The translations under genes and the position numbers were made by a program. The notes under the pieces were generated by a model. It was not told the DNA's origin. It searched no databases and worked only from the letters and a program-made list of their open reading frames with translations. From a virus: 44,703 bases of DNA. Location of the stretch: positions 1 to 44,703 of the IMG/VR virus record IMGVR_UViG_3300045452_000083; one strand, 5' to 3'. Below, piece by piece: positions 22,120-30,543 of this stretch; positions within the stretch are counted from its first letter, which is position 1, and the number at the start of each line of letters is the position of its first letter.

Positions 22120-23869
22120 CCGGACACTGGCCTATGCCAAGGCGGTGGCCGCAGGCGAGATCGTTGCGGGGCCTCACGTTCGCAATGCCTGCAAACGGCA
22201 CATCGCGGATCTTGCGCGCAAGGACGGCATCTGGTTCGACCAGGATGCGGCAAACCACGCCTTCGCCTTCTTCGAGGAGGTCCTGAAGCTCTCCGAAGGC
22301 CAGTTCGAGGGCCAGCCGTTCCAGCTGCAGCCAAGCCAAGCTTTCATCGTGGGCTCGCTGTTCGGCTGGAAACGCAAGGATGGCAGGCGCCGGTTCCGCC
22401 GGGCCTATATCGAACAGGGCAAGGGCAATGGGAAGTCGCCGGTCGCAGGCGGCATAGGCATTTACGGGATGACCGCCTGCCAGGAGGCTGGCGCCCAGAT
22501 CTATGCGGCGGCGGCCAAGAAGGAGCAGGCCAACATCCTGTTTCGCGACGCGGTGCGGATGGTCCGACAATCGCCGGCGCTCGCACGGCGGCTGGACTTC
22601 TCCGGCGGTCCGGGGCGCGAATTCAACATCGCACATCTGTCCTCGGGCAGTTTCTTCCGCCCGGTGTCACGCGACACGGGCAAGACCGGGTCGGGCCCGC
22701 GACCCTATTTTGTGCTGGCCGACGAGGTCCACGAGCTTCCCGATCGCTCGATCATCGAGATGCTGGAGCGCGGCTTCAAGTTCCGCCGCGATCCGCTCCT
22801 GTTCATGATCACCAACTCGGGCTCGGACCGCAATTCGGTCGCATGGGAGGAGCACGAACACGCCATCAGGGTGGCGGCTGGCAATCCTGATGCGGTGACC
22901 GACCCGACCTTTTTGGGCCAAGTCATCGACGACACGACGTTCAGCTATGTCTGCGGGCTTGATGAGGGCGACGACCCGCTGACCGACCCCAGTTGCTGGA
23001 TCAAGGCGAACCCGCTGCTGGGCGTCACGATCACCGAGCAGTACCTTTCGGAAGTCGTAGCGCAGGCGAAAGCCATCCCGGGGCAATTGAATGGCATCCT
23101 GCGGCTGCACTTCTGTGTGTGGACCGATGCCGAGACCGCCTGGATGGCGCGCTCGACGCTGGAGCCGCTCTTGGCAGAGTTCGAACCGAAAGCCGGCCAA
23201 TCCGTCTGGCTCGGGCTCGACCTCAGCCAGAACCGCGATTTGACCGCACTGGCAGCCGTTCAGCGCAATGGCGAGAAGGACGGCAAGCCCTGCTTTGACG
23301 CCTGGGTCGAAGTCTGGACGCCGGGAGATACTCTGTCTGCACGTAGCTTGCGCGACAAGCAGCCCTATGACCTTTGGGTTGCCGACGGGTTTCTGAATGC
23401 TCCCCAAGGCGAGAATATCAGCTTCCGCCATGTGGCGCAGGCGCTGGCTGAGCTGGCCTCGGACTACCGGGTCGAGGCCGTGGCTTACGACCGTTACGCC
23501 TTCCGGCGCTTCGAGGAGGAAGTCGCTGAACTCGGTCTCGACCTTGCCTTTGTCGAACACCCGCAGGGCGGCACCAAGCGGGCCAAACCGGCCGGCGAAA
23601 TGACCGAAGGCCTCTGGATGCCGGGCTCGCTTCGGCACCTCGAAGAACTGATCCTTGAGGGCCGGATCCGGCTTAAACGCAATCCGGTGCTCATCTCCGC
23701 AATGATGTCGGCGGTCACCGAGACCGACCGCTGGGACAATAAGTGGCTCTCCAAACAGCGGGCCATCAACAAGATCGACGCAGCCGTGGCGCTGTGCATG
23801 GCAGTGGGGGCGGCGATGGCGGGCGATACCACTGGTTCCATCGATGATTGGCTGAAGAGCCTGTCATGA
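22049..23869 (+). CDS. terL: Terminase large subunit
   Basis: The 606-aa frame begins with GTG at 22049, inside terS; TPPTASSPDRTLAYAKAV is typical of this family's N-terminus, which supports the long overlap. The ATPase part has a variant Walker A QGKGNGKS (~123-130) and Walker B VLADEVHE (Asp225/Glu226). The nuclease half has WLGLDLSQNRDLTAL with a metal-binding Asp and later VAYDRYAF and an AVALCMAVGAAM helix. It powers DNA packaging into the prohead and makes the genome-end cuts. It overlaps the portal start by four bases. Confidence 0.95.
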   Translation: MPGAGSRPSRQKKARTPPTASSPDRTLAYAKAVAAGEIVAGPHVRNACKRHIADLARKDGIWFDQDAANHAFAFFEEVLKLSEGQFEGQPFQLQPSQAFIVGSLFGWKRKDGRRRFRRAYIEQGKGNGKSPVAGGIGIYGMTACQEAGAQIYAAAAKKEQANILFRDAVRMVRQSPALARRLDFSGGPGREFNIAHLSSGSFFRPVSRDTGKTGSGPRPYFVLADEVHELPDRSIIEMLERGFKFRRDPLLFMITNSGSDRNSVAWEEHEHAIRVAAGNPDAVTDPTFLGQVIDDTTFSYVCGLDEGDDPLTDPSCWIKANPLLGVTITEQYLSEVVAQAKAIPGQLNGILRLHFCVWTDAETAWMARSTLEPLLAEFEPKAGQSVWLGLDLSQNRDLTALAAVQRNGEKDGKPCFDAWVEVWTPGDTLSARSLRDKQPYDLWVADGFLNAPQGENISFRHVAQALAELASDYRVEAVAYDRYAFRRFEEEVAELGLDLAFVEHPQGGTKRAKPAGEMTEGLWMPGSLRHLEELILEGRIRLKRNPVLISAMMSAVTETDRWDNKWLSKQRAINKIDAAVALCMAVGAAMAGDTTGSIDDWLKSLS

Positions 23870-25113
23870 ACCTCTTTCAAAAGGCACTCGGCTACCTCGC
23901 GCGCTCGATCGGCCTTATTGACCCGCGGCTGGTGCAAGCTGCAGGCGGACGCACGACCACGACCGGCGAAATGGTTTCAACCAGCTCCGTTCTGGGGCTT
24001 GCCTCGGCTTGGGCCTGCGTCAACCTACTCGCCGGCACGATCGCCTCACTGCCGCTGATGGTCTATCGGACCAAAGGCGGCGCCCGGACGGTCGCGACCG
24101 ACCATCCACTCTACCGGATCCTCCACGATAGCCCGAACGCGGACCAGACCGCAGTCGACTTCTGGGAGTTCATCTGCGCCTCGATCGAACTCAGCGGCAA
24201 TGCCTATGCCGAGATCATCCGGGGCAGCAATGGCCGCGTGGTGGCGCTCAGCGTCCCCATCGCGCCCGAACTCATGACCGTACGCCGTCTGCGCGATGGC
24301 AGCCTGGAATACGAATGGTCCGACAACGGCGTCCGGTCGATCGTTGCCCAAGACAACATGCTCCACATCCGGGGATTCGGCGGCAACCCGTTGGGCGGTC
24401 TCTCGACCCTAAGCTTTGGCCGCCAGACTTTCGGATTGGCGCAGGCCATCGAACGGGCCTCAGGTGATACCTTCCGCAATGGCGTGCGACCCTCGGGGCT
24501 CCTGAAGACCGCCGACAGCCTGACCCTCGACCAGCGCAAGCAGGCCGAGGAACTGCTTCAGGAGAAGTTTTCCGGTGCGATCAACGCCGGGCGGCCGATG
24601 CTGCTCGACCGGGGCATGGACTGGGTCCAGCTCTCGATCAGCCCGGAAGACGCGCAGATGCTGCAAAGCCGGGCCTTCTCGGTTGAGGAGGTCTGCCGCT
24701 TCTTCGGCGTGCCGCCCTTCATGGTCGGTCACACCGAGAAGACCACCAGCTGGGGCACGGGCCTCGAACAACAGACCCTGGGCTTCCAGAAGTTCACGCT
24801 ACGTCGGCGCCTAAAGCGCATCGAACAGGCGCTCACCAAGCAGCTGCTGTCACCTGCGGACCGGCAGGCTGGCCTGGTCATAGAATTCAACCTCGAAGGC
24901 CTGCTGCGCGGCGATAGCGGTGCGCGGGCCTCCTTTTACCAGCAGATGCTGAGCAATGGCGTGATGACCATCAACGAGGTCCGCGCGCTTGAAAACCTGC
25001 CGCCGGTCGAAGGCGGCGATGTCCCGCGCATGCAAATGCAGAACGTGCCCATCACCCAGGCAGGATTGCTGCCACCAACCGGAGCGATTGCCCCATCGGA
25101 GCCCCCTAAATGA
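23866..25113 (+). CDS. HK97-type portal protein
   Basis: ATG 23866 (MNLFQKALGYLAR) overlaps the terminase stop and gives 415 aa. SSVLGLASAWACVNLLAGTI, LPLMVYR, LSGNAYAEIIRG, MLHIRGFGG and FGVPPFMVGHTEKTTSWGTG are the characteristic blocks of the HK97 portal family. It forms the dodecameric ring at the head vertex through which DNA passes. The C-terminus is Pro-rich. It is followed by a four-base overlap with the protease gene. Confidence 0.96.
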   Translation: MNLFQKALGYLARSIGLIDPRLVQAAGGRTTTTGEMVSTSSVLGLASAWACVNLLAGTIASLPLMVYRTKGGARTVATDHPLYRILHDSPNADQTAVDFWEFICASIELSGNAYAEIIRGSNGRVVALSVPIAPELMTVRRLRDGSLEYEWSDNGVRSIVAQDNMLHIRGFGGNPLGGLSTLSFGRQTFGLAQAIERASGDTFRNGVRPSGLLKTADSLTLDQRKQAEELLQEKFSGAINAGRPMLLDRGMDWVQLSISPEDAQMLQSRAFSVEEVCRFFGVPPFMVGHTEKTTSWGTGLEQQTLGFQKFTLRRRLKRIEQALTKQLLSPADRQAGLVIEFNLEGLLRGDSGARASFYQQMLSNGVMTINEVRALENLPPVEGGDVPRMQMQNVPITQAGLLPPTGAIAPSEPPK

Positions 25114-25769
25114 AACATCTCACCCTAACCCTCAAATCCAGTGACCTTCAGGACACCGGGCAGTTCGAGGGCTACGCCTCGACCTTCGGCAATGTCGACC
25201 AGGGCGGCGATCTTATCGAACCGGGCGCTTTCCGGGAGAGTGTCGCCAAGGCCCGCGCCGAAGGCTGGGGTATCCCGATGCTCTGGCAGCATGACCAGCG
25301 CGAACCGATCGGCGTCTGGCGCGACATCTTCGAGGATGACCGCGGCCTGTTTGTGCGCGGTCAGCTGATCCTCGACGGCGATCCGGTCGCCCAGCGCGCC
25401 TATGGCAAGCTGAAGCACGGCGCGCTCGGCGGTCTCTCGATCGGCTACACCATCCCCAAGGGCGGTGCGGCTCCTGACCCGTACAAGGCTGGCGTACTGC
25501 GCCTTAAGAAGATCGAGCTTCGCGAAATCAGCCTCGTCACCATGCCCATGAATACCGAGGCGAAGGTGACGGCGGTCAAGACCGTGACCGACGGGCTGAC
25601 CATGCCGTCGCTCTCCGATTTTGAGAATTTCCTGCGCGAGGCAGGGTTCTCGAAAAGCCAGGCCACCGCAATTGCGGGGAAAGGCCTCAAGTCACTGCTC
25701 CGGAGTGAGTCCGGCAGTGAGACCTCCTCCGACTTCCTGTCGGCACTCGCCGCGCAAATTCGCGGCTGA
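25110..25769 (+). CDS. HK97-type prohead protease
   Basis: The 219-aa protein has GYASTFGNVDQGGDLIEPGA, LWQHDQREPIG with His61, GALGGLSIGY with Ser110 and ELREISLVTMPMN with Glu139. This gives a Ser-His-Glu arrangement at the spacing known for HK97 gp4. It cleaves the scaffold (delta) domain of the capsid protein during maturation. The ~50 C-terminal residues are not part of the protease core and may serve as a targeting tail. Confidence 0.95.
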   Translation: MKHLTLTLKSSDLQDTGQFEGYASTFGNVDQGGDLIEPGAFRESVAKARAEGWGIPMLWQHDQREPIGVWRDIFEDDRGLFVRGQLILDGDPVAQRAYGKLKHGALGGLSIGYTIPKGGAAPDPYKAGVLRLKKIELREISLVTMPMNTEAKVTAVKTVTDGLTMPSLSDFENFLREAGFSKSQATAIAGKGLKSLLRSESGSETSSDFLSALAAQIRG

Positions 25770-25793
25770 ACCTCACTTGCACGGAGTTACCCC

Positions 25794-27059
25794 ATGACTG
25801 ACACCAAGAGCGCCGAGCAGCTTGCCGGCGAAGTGAAGGCTGCGTTCGAAGCGCAGCAGCAGGCCGTAAAGAAAGACTTCGATACCCGCCATGACGAGGT
25901 CAAGGCGCTCGCCGAAGAAGCCCTCGGCAAGGCCGCAAAGGGCGAAGAGCTCTCTGCTTCCACCAAGCAGCTGGCCGATGAGGCGCTGACCGCGCTCAAT
26001 GAAGCCAAGGCCCGTCTCGATGAGGTCGAGCAGAAGCTCGCCCGCAAGAAGCAGGACGACGAACGCATCGAAGCTCGCACGCTCGGCGAACGGGTCGTGA
26101 CCAACGAGGCGATCCAGCCTTTCCTCAACAGCAAGACCGCACGCGGCCGCGCCAGTGTCGAGGTCAAGGCGATCGTCTCTGCCCTCACGACCGATGCCAA
26201 TGGCTCGGCCGGCGACCTCATCGTACCCGATCGTCAGCCGGGGATTGTCACCCCTGGCCAGCGCCGCCTGACGGTCCGCGACCTGCTGACCCCAGGCCGC
26301 ACCAACAGCAATGCTGTCCAGTATGTGAAGGAAACCGGCTTCACCAATGCGGCGGCCACCGTTTCGGAAACCGCCGGTGCCACCAAGCCGCAGACCGACA
26401 TCAAGTTCGATGTCGTCACCAGCAGTGTCACCACGATCGCCCACTGGGTCCTGGCCACTCGTCAGATCCTCGACGATGTGCCGATGCTGCAGTCCTACAT
26501 CGACGGCCGCCTGACCTATGGCCTGGCGCTCGTTGAGGAGAACCAGCTGCTGAACGGCGGCGGTACCGGCACCGATCTGCACGGCGTCTACACCCAGGCG
26601 ACCGCCTTTGCGCCGCCGATAGCCATCCCGGCGCCTGTCACCCGCATCGATGTCCTGCGCCTCGCCATGCTGCAGACGGCGCTTTCCGAGCTGATGTCGA
26701 CGGGCGTCGTGCTGCATCCGTCCGACTGGGCGGCGATCGAATTGCTCAAGGACACCACCGGCCAGTTCATCATCGGCAATCCGCAGGGCAACCTGTCGCC
26801 GACGCTATGGGGGCAGCCAGTGGTGGCAACGCAGTCAATGGCGACGGGCAAGTTCCTGACCGGCGCCTTCCAGCTCGGTGCGCAGATCTTCGACCGCATG
26901 GATGCCATGGTCGAGATCTCGACCGAGGACGACCAGAACTTCCGCAAGAACCTGGTGACGGTGCTGGCCGAAGAGCGCCTCGCCCTCGCGGTCTACCGCC
27001 CGGAGGCTTTCGTGAAGGGCGACTTCGCTGCTGCTGCCACCGCGGCAACGGCTGCTTGA
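25794..27059 (+). CDS. HK97-fold major capsid protein
   Basis: The 421-aa product starts with ~100 residues of charged coiled coil (EVKAAFEAQQQAVKKDF through EVEQKLARKKQDDERIE), the scaffolding delta domain. The HK97 fold follows, with LIVPDRQPGIVTPGQRRLTV, VAYVKETGF-like NAVQYVKETGF, KFDVVTSSVTTIAHWVLATR, GVVLHPSDWAAIELLKDTTG and the C-terminal FRKNLVTVLAEERLALAVYR. The cleavage site is probably near residues 105-115 (KTARGRASVEV). A strong hairpin follows the stop. Confidence 0.95.
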   Translation: MTDTKSAEQLAGEVKAAFEAQQQAVKKDFDTRHDEVKALAEEALGKAAKGEELSASTKQLADEALTALNEAKARLDEVEQKLARKKQDDERIEARTLGERVVTNEAIQPFLNSKTARGRASVEVKAIVSALTTDANGSAGDLIVPDRQPGIVTPGQRRLTVRDLLTPGRTNSNAVQYVKETGFTNAAATVSETAGATKPQTDIKFDVVTSSVTTIAHWVLATRQILDDVPMLQSYIDGRLTYGLALVEENQLLNGGGTGTDLHGVYTQATAFAPPIAIPAPVTRIDVLRLAMLQTALSELMSTGVVLHPSDWAAIELLKDTTGQFIIGNPQGNLSPTLWGQPVVATQSMATGKFLTGAFQLGAQIFDRMDAMVEISTEDDQNFRKNLVTVLAEERLALAVYRPEAFVKGDFAAAATAATAA

Positions 27060-27066
27060 TGATGCA

Positions 27067-27091
27067 GGGGCCGGCTCGTTCCGGCCCCTCT
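27067..27091 (+). terminator. Hairpin after the capsid gene
   Basis: GGGGCCGG (27067-27074) pairs with CCGGCCCC (27081-27088) around CTCGTT, followed by TCTCAT. Its place directly after the capsid gene suggests partial termination or mRNA stabilisation that favours capsid expression. The U-tract is poor. Confidence 0.55.
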
Positions 27092-27113
27092 CATCCAACG
27101 GAAGGGATAACCC

Positions 27114-27314
27114 ATGATCCTCAAAGCCCTTGATACCCTGCACATCAGCTCGGTCAGTTCCAACAACATCCTGGCCGGCCAGAGCTTCGAGCTCGACGAT
27201 CATTTTGGCCGACAGCTGATCGAACGCGGGCTTGCGGTCGAGGTCGGCGAGAATGAACCGGCCCCTGCTGTCACGCGCAAATCCGGCTCCACGCACCGCA
27301 CCAAGGCGGAATAA
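27114..27314 (+). CDS. Small head-associated hypothetical protein
   Basis: The 66-aa product has GGAAGGGA before its ATG. LHISSVSSNNILAGQSFELD and HFGRQLIERGLAVEV suggest a small beta-rich domain with a basic Ser/Thr tail. Genes of this size and position, between capsid and connector, are common in HK97-type phages, but I cannot assign a function. The stop overlaps the connector start (TAATG). Confidence 0.7.
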   Translation: MILKALDTLHISSVSSNNILAGQSFELDDHFGRQLIERGLAVEVGENEPAPAVTRKSGSTHRTKAE

Positions 27315-27856
27315 TGTCCGAGATCGTCACGATCGAGCCGCCCCAGGACCGTGCCGTGACGCTGGAAGAAGCGCGCCAGCAGCTCCGGCTTGATGGCCGC
27401 GATGAAGATCTGCTGGTCGGGGCCAAGCTCGATGCAGCCCAGGCCGAACTCGAGCAGCAGACCGGACTGAAGCTGTGCGAACAGACCATCGAACTGCAGC
27501 TGGAAAGCTGGGAAGACGAAATCACCGTGCCCATCCGGCCCTGCTTGGTGGCCGAGATCCGTTACACTGCCACCAGCGGGGCAACTGTAACCCTGCCTGA
27601 GGCAGACTTCGTCGCCCGCCGCCGGCACGGGTTCACCCGCATCCGCCCGGCATCCGGGAAGTCCTGGCCTGAGCTGGGCGCGGACGGTCTGGTCCAGATC
27701 ACCCTGTCAGCCGGATTTAATGAGAACGACGCTGACCTGGCGATCGCTCGCGCTGCAATCCTGGTCAAAACCGCATCCCTGTTCGAAAGCCGCGAAGGTG
27801 CAGCCTGTCTCGCCTTCGACACGTTGGTGGGTCAGCTCAAATGTCGCTGGATCTAG
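27314..27856 (+). CDS. Head-tail connector (phiE125 gp8/gp6-like)
   Basis: The 180-aa protein starts with the typical helix TLEEARQQLRLDGRDEDLLV and AKLDAAQAELEQQTGLKLCE, followed by WPELGADGLVQITLSAGF and a final helix DADLAIARAAILVKTASLFE. This is the organisation of phiE125 gp8-type and HK97 gp6-type connector proteins, which form the ring under the portal. It overlaps the next gene by 16 bases. Confidence 0.9.
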   Translation: MSEIVTIEPPQDRAVTLEEARQQLRLDGRDEDLLVGAKLDAAQAELEQQTGLKLCEQTIELQLESWEDEITVPIRPCLVAEIRYTATSGATVTLPEADFVARRRHGFTRIRPASGKSWPELGADGLVQITLSAGFNENDADLAIARAAILVKTASLFESREGAACLAFDTLVGQLKCRWI

Positions 27857-28194
27857 CCTCGAAGCTCGACACAAGGATCCGGATTGAGCGCAAGGTCGTC
27901 ACGCACGACCCACAATATGGCACCGAACAGGTCACTTGGACCGAATTTGCCTGCGTCTGGGCCGAGGTAAAGGACATTCTCCCCTCCCGGGCCGAGCGCC
28001 TGGCCGACAGCATCCAGATTGGTCGCCGTCCTGCCCGGATCCGAATTCGGTATCTAGCAGGGCTCGCCGCAGACATGCGGGTCATCATCGATACACGCGT
28101 CCACCAGATCATTTCCGGCCCGGCAACTTTGGGGCGGCGGGAGGCCATGGAGTTCATGGTCGAGGAACATTCGAGCGAAGGAGCCGCACCATGA
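27841..28194 (+). CDS. Head closure / head-tail adaptor protein
   Basis: The 117-aa product shows KLDTRIRIERKVVTHDPQYG, VWAEVKDILPSRAER and ARIRIRYLAGLAADMRVIID. This is the small beta-barrel pattern of SPP1 gp16-like head closure proteins. It would plug the connector and receive the tail. It overlaps both neighbours, with the ATGA at 28191 starting the next gene. Confidence 0.9.
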   Translation: MSLDLASKLDTRIRIERKVVTHDPQYGTEQVTWTEFACVWAEVKDILPSRAERLADSIQIGRRPARIRIRYLAGLAADMRVIIDTRVHQIISGPATLGRREAMEFMVEEHSSEGAAP

Positions 28195-28754
28195 CGATAC
28201 GGCTCAAGGGCGGCCCTGAATTGCTGCGCTTGCTCGATGAACTGCCCAAGAACCTGGAACGCAATGTGATCCGTGGAGGACTTCGGGCCGGTGCCAAGGT
28301 GATCCAGCAGCAGGCCAAGGCCAACGTCCCGGTGAAGACCGGGCAATTGAAGCGCGCGATTGGGATTGGCACCCGGACCGACGGCGCCAAGCTCTCGTCT
28401 TACGTCAAACTGCGTGGGAAAGGCTCCTATCTTGGCCTGTTTATTGAATATGGCGTCGCACCTCACCTGATCTCGGTGTCAGAAGCCGACAAGCCGGTGC
28501 GTGATACCCGGCACGGGCCCCGAAAGATCAGTATCGGCACAATCAACAAGATGGTGAAGCGCGGTAGTCTCAAAATTGGCGAGAACTTCGTTGGGCCCAC
28601 GGTCATGCACCCGGGTCACGCCGCAAAACCCTTTCTGCGCCCAGCGCTTGACCAGAAAGCTGAGGAAGCGGTGAACGCCATGGGCTCCTACATCGCCCAT
28701 CGCGTCCAGATCGGGAACCTGAAGGCACCGACCCTGGAGATCGATGACGAATGA
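28191..28754 (+). CDS. HK97 gp10-family tail protein
   Basis: ATG 28191 gives 187 aa with IRLKGGPELLRLLDELPKNL, GLRAGAKVIQQQAKANVPVK, TGQLKRAIGIGTRTDGAK and PFLRPALDQKAEEAVNAM, the standard blocks of the HK97 gp10 family (tail completion/neck). Between them is an extra ~45-residue stretch (DKPVRDTRHGPRKISIGTIN onward) that shorter members lack. The stop overlaps the next start by four bases. Confidence 0.92.
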   Translation: MTIRLKGGPELLRLLDELPKNLERNVIRGGLRAGAKVIQQQAKANVPVKTGQLKRAIGIGTRTDGAKLSSYVKLRGKGSYLGLFIEYGVAPHLISVSEADKPVRDTRHGPRKISIGTINKMVKRGSLKIGENFVGPTVMHPGHAAKPFLRPALDQKAEEAVNAMGSYIAHRVQIGNLKAPTLEIDDE

Positions 28755-29170
28755 ACGGGGTGATTGCGGTCCGCTCGCTCCTGGTGGCTGACACCGGGCT
28801 GACCTCGCTCGTGCCTGTCGCACGGATAGCCGCTGGAATGCTGCCCCAAGGCACGGACTTGCCGGCGATATCGCTGATGTCGGTCAGCAGTGTCGACCGC
28901 AACATTCCTGCGCCGGGCGCGAAACGCCGCGTCACCGAACGTGTGCAGGTGACCGTGCTGGCCCGAACCTACCCTGAAGTGAAAGCCATTATTGCAGCCG
29001 TCCGCCAGGCGGCGGCCGACCAGATGCCCACCATCGACGGGCTCTTTGACGTGACCGTCCACACAGATTCCGCCGGTCCTGATTTCCTCGACGAGGAGAC
29101 CGGCATCCACATGCAGACGCAGGACTTCCGCGTCTCATTCAACGAGGCACGGCTCGCCTCACCTTTATAA
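28751..29170 (+). CDS. DUF3168-type tail completion protein
   Basis: The 139-aa protein has VRSLLVADTGLTSLVPVARI, GTDLPAISLMSVS and VQVTVLARTYPEVKAIIAAV, with the last strand THMQTQDFRVSFN-like segment IHMQTQDFRVSFNE. This matches DUF3168 proteins, which cap the tail tube at the head side. It sits between the gp10-like and tail tube genes as expected. Confidence 0.88.
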   Translation: MNGVIAVRSLLVADTGLTSLVPVARIAAGMLPQGTDLPAISLMSVSSVDRNIPAPGAKRRVTERVQVTVLARTYPEVKAIIAAVRQAAADQMPTIDGLFDVTVHTDSAGPDFLDEETGIHMQTQDFRVSFNEARLASPL

Positions 29171-29182
29171 GGACCCATCGCC

Positions 29183-29644
29183 ATGACCGTTCGGACTTCC
29201 GCCGGCACCACCTTGAAGGTGTCGGCCTCTACCCCTGCGACTTTTGACGCCACCGGCTACAATGCTCTGACCATGACCGTAGTCGGCGAAGTATCCGACC
29301 TCGGCGAGTTCGGCCGCGAGTTCAATCTCGTGACCTTCAATCCCGTAGGCAGCCGCGGCGTCGTCAAAAAGAAGGGCAGCTTTAACCAGGGCACGATGCA
29401 GATCCAGCTGGGTCTCGACACTGATGATGCCGGCCAGATCCTGCTCAAGTCCGCATCGCTATCGGACGCTGATCACAGCTTCCTCGTCACCACCCAGAAC
29501 GGCGACAAGTACTACTTCCAGGCGCAGGTCATGAGCTTCAAGGTCAATGTTGGCTCGGTCGATCAGATCACCACTGCCACGGTGACCCTCGAACTCACCA
29601 CCAATTCCGCCGGTGTGGGCATTGTCGAAGTCCTCGCGCCCTGA
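29183..29644 (+). CDS. Major tail tube protein
   Basis: The 153-aa product is mostly beta strands (TVVGEVSDLGEFGREFNLVT, FNQGTMQIQLGLDTDDAGQ, YYFQAQVMSFKVNVGSVDQI, TTATVTLELTTNS), the usual pattern of siphovirus tail tube proteins. AAGGA lies before the ATG at 29183. Its place directly before the chaperone frameshift pair and the tape measure fixes the call. Confidence 0.88.
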   Translation: MTVRTSAGTTLKVSASTPATFDATGYNALTMTVVGEVSDLGEFGREFNLVTFNPVGSRGVVKKKGSFNQGTMQIQLGLDTDDAGQILLKSASLSDADHSFLVTTQNGDKYYFQAQVMSFKVNVGSVDQITTATVTLELTTNSAGVGIVEVLAP

Positions 29645-29671
29645 TCCCTGACACCCTGACGGAGATATCCC

Positions 29672-30088
29672 ATGTTTGACATTACGACCCTCGCTGCCAC
29701 CGACACCTCGACGGTCGAACTCGTCGGCGGCGATGACGCACCGCTGTTCGACGAAAAGGGCAAGCGCCTCTCCATCACCGTCTACGGCCCGGGTTCAAAG
29801 GTCTACCAGCGCGCCCAGGCTCGCCAGCAGAACCAGCTGATGGACAAGATCAAGAAGCGCGGAAAGATGGACCAGACGGCCGAGGAGAAGCTTGCCGAGC
29901 AGGCCGACTTCCTCGCTGCCTGCACGGTCAGCTTTAACGGCTTTGCTTATCCGCCAGCCGATGGCCTTGAGGGTCAGGACCTGTTCCGGAAGGCCTATGC
30001 CGACCCATCAATCGGGTTCATTGCGGCCCAGGTTGCCGCCCACATCAATGACTGGGCAAATTTTACGAAGAGCTCGGCCGAGAGCTGA
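29672..30088 (+). CDS. Tail assembly chaperone, short form (G-like)
   Basis: The 138-aa frame-0 product (DTSTVELVGGDDAPLFDEKG, FLAACTVSFNGF, YADPSIGFIAAQVAAHINDW) precedes the tape measure gene in the position of lambda gpG. Near its end, after HINDWA, the message passes the slippery AAATTTT. Most ribosomes would continue to the TGA at 30088 and make this short form; the rest shift and make the longer G-T fusion. It would coat the tape measure during tail assembly and is not part of the virion. Confidence 0.85.
   Translation: MFDITTLAATDTSTVELVGGDDAPLFDEKGKRLSITVYGPGSKVYQRAQARQQNQLMDKIKKRGKMDQTAEEKLAEQADFLAACTVSFNGFAYPPADGLEGQDLFRKAYADPSIGFIAAQVAAHINDWANFTKSSAES
30058..30064 (+). promoter_or_regulatory. 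-1 ribosomal frameshift site AAATTTT
   Basis: In frame 0 the codons are GCA AAT TTT ACG, so A-AAT-TTT fits the canonical X-XXY-YYZ heptamer. A -1 slip continues as TAC GAA GAG CTC. Six bases downstream AGCTC (30071-30075) can pair with GAGCT (30082-30086), a small hairpin at the usual spacing for a stimulator. In the -1 frame a stop at 30049-30051 lies just before the site and the next stop is at 30541-30543. Confidence 0.85.
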
Positions 30089-30543
30089 GCCTTTACGTCC
30101 GGCAACTGGCGTGGCTGGGCACGGCACCCAAGCCGCGCACTACCAAACAAATCAAACCCGACACCGATGCTGAACCGCTGACCCGGCTGCAGCGGATGGC
30201 CATCGACGACCTTGCTCCGGACTTTCCCACCATCCGCACCCCTTGGGTGATCGACTGGCTCATGGAAGTCGGCCCCACCGATCCCGGCGCGATGGGCGCA
30301 GTCCCCATTTCATGGGCCACGATTGGCCAGTGGCAGCACTGCATGTGCCTTGACCTGCCTCCTTGGCTGGCCCGGCTCCTGCGGCGCCTGTCGATGGAGT
30401 TCGTCGCAGAAACCGTCCGCGCCCGCGAGCCTGATTGCCCGCCGCCATGGACCGCCACGTCCGTCCTCAACCGTGATGAAGTCTCCCGGAAAGTGTCCAA
30501 CGCCTTCCGGGCACTGATGATGTCGAAGGAGCCCAGCACGTGA
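30064..30543 (+). CDS. Tail assembly chaperone, frameshifted T-like extension
   Basis: This segment has no plausible start of its own near its beginning: it follows a stop at 30049 and opens with YEELGRELSLYVRQLAWLG, which reads as structured protein well before the first ATG at 30196. Read after a -1 shift at 30058-30064 it adds 159 residues to 131 of the upstream protein, about 290 aa in total, the equivalent of lambda gpGT. The T part ends LMMSKEPST and overlaps the GTG start of the tape measure gene. If only the ATG at 30196 were used, a 115-aa fragment would result; I consider this unlikely. Confidence 0.82.
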   Translation, partial: YEELGRELSLYVRQLAWLGTAPKPRTTKQIKPDTDAEPLTRLQRMAIDDLAPDFPTIRTPWVIDWLMEVGPTDPGAMGAVPISWATIGQWQHCMCLDLPPWLARLLRRLSMEFVAETVRAREPDCPPPWTATSVLNRDEVSRKVSNAFRALMMSKEPST

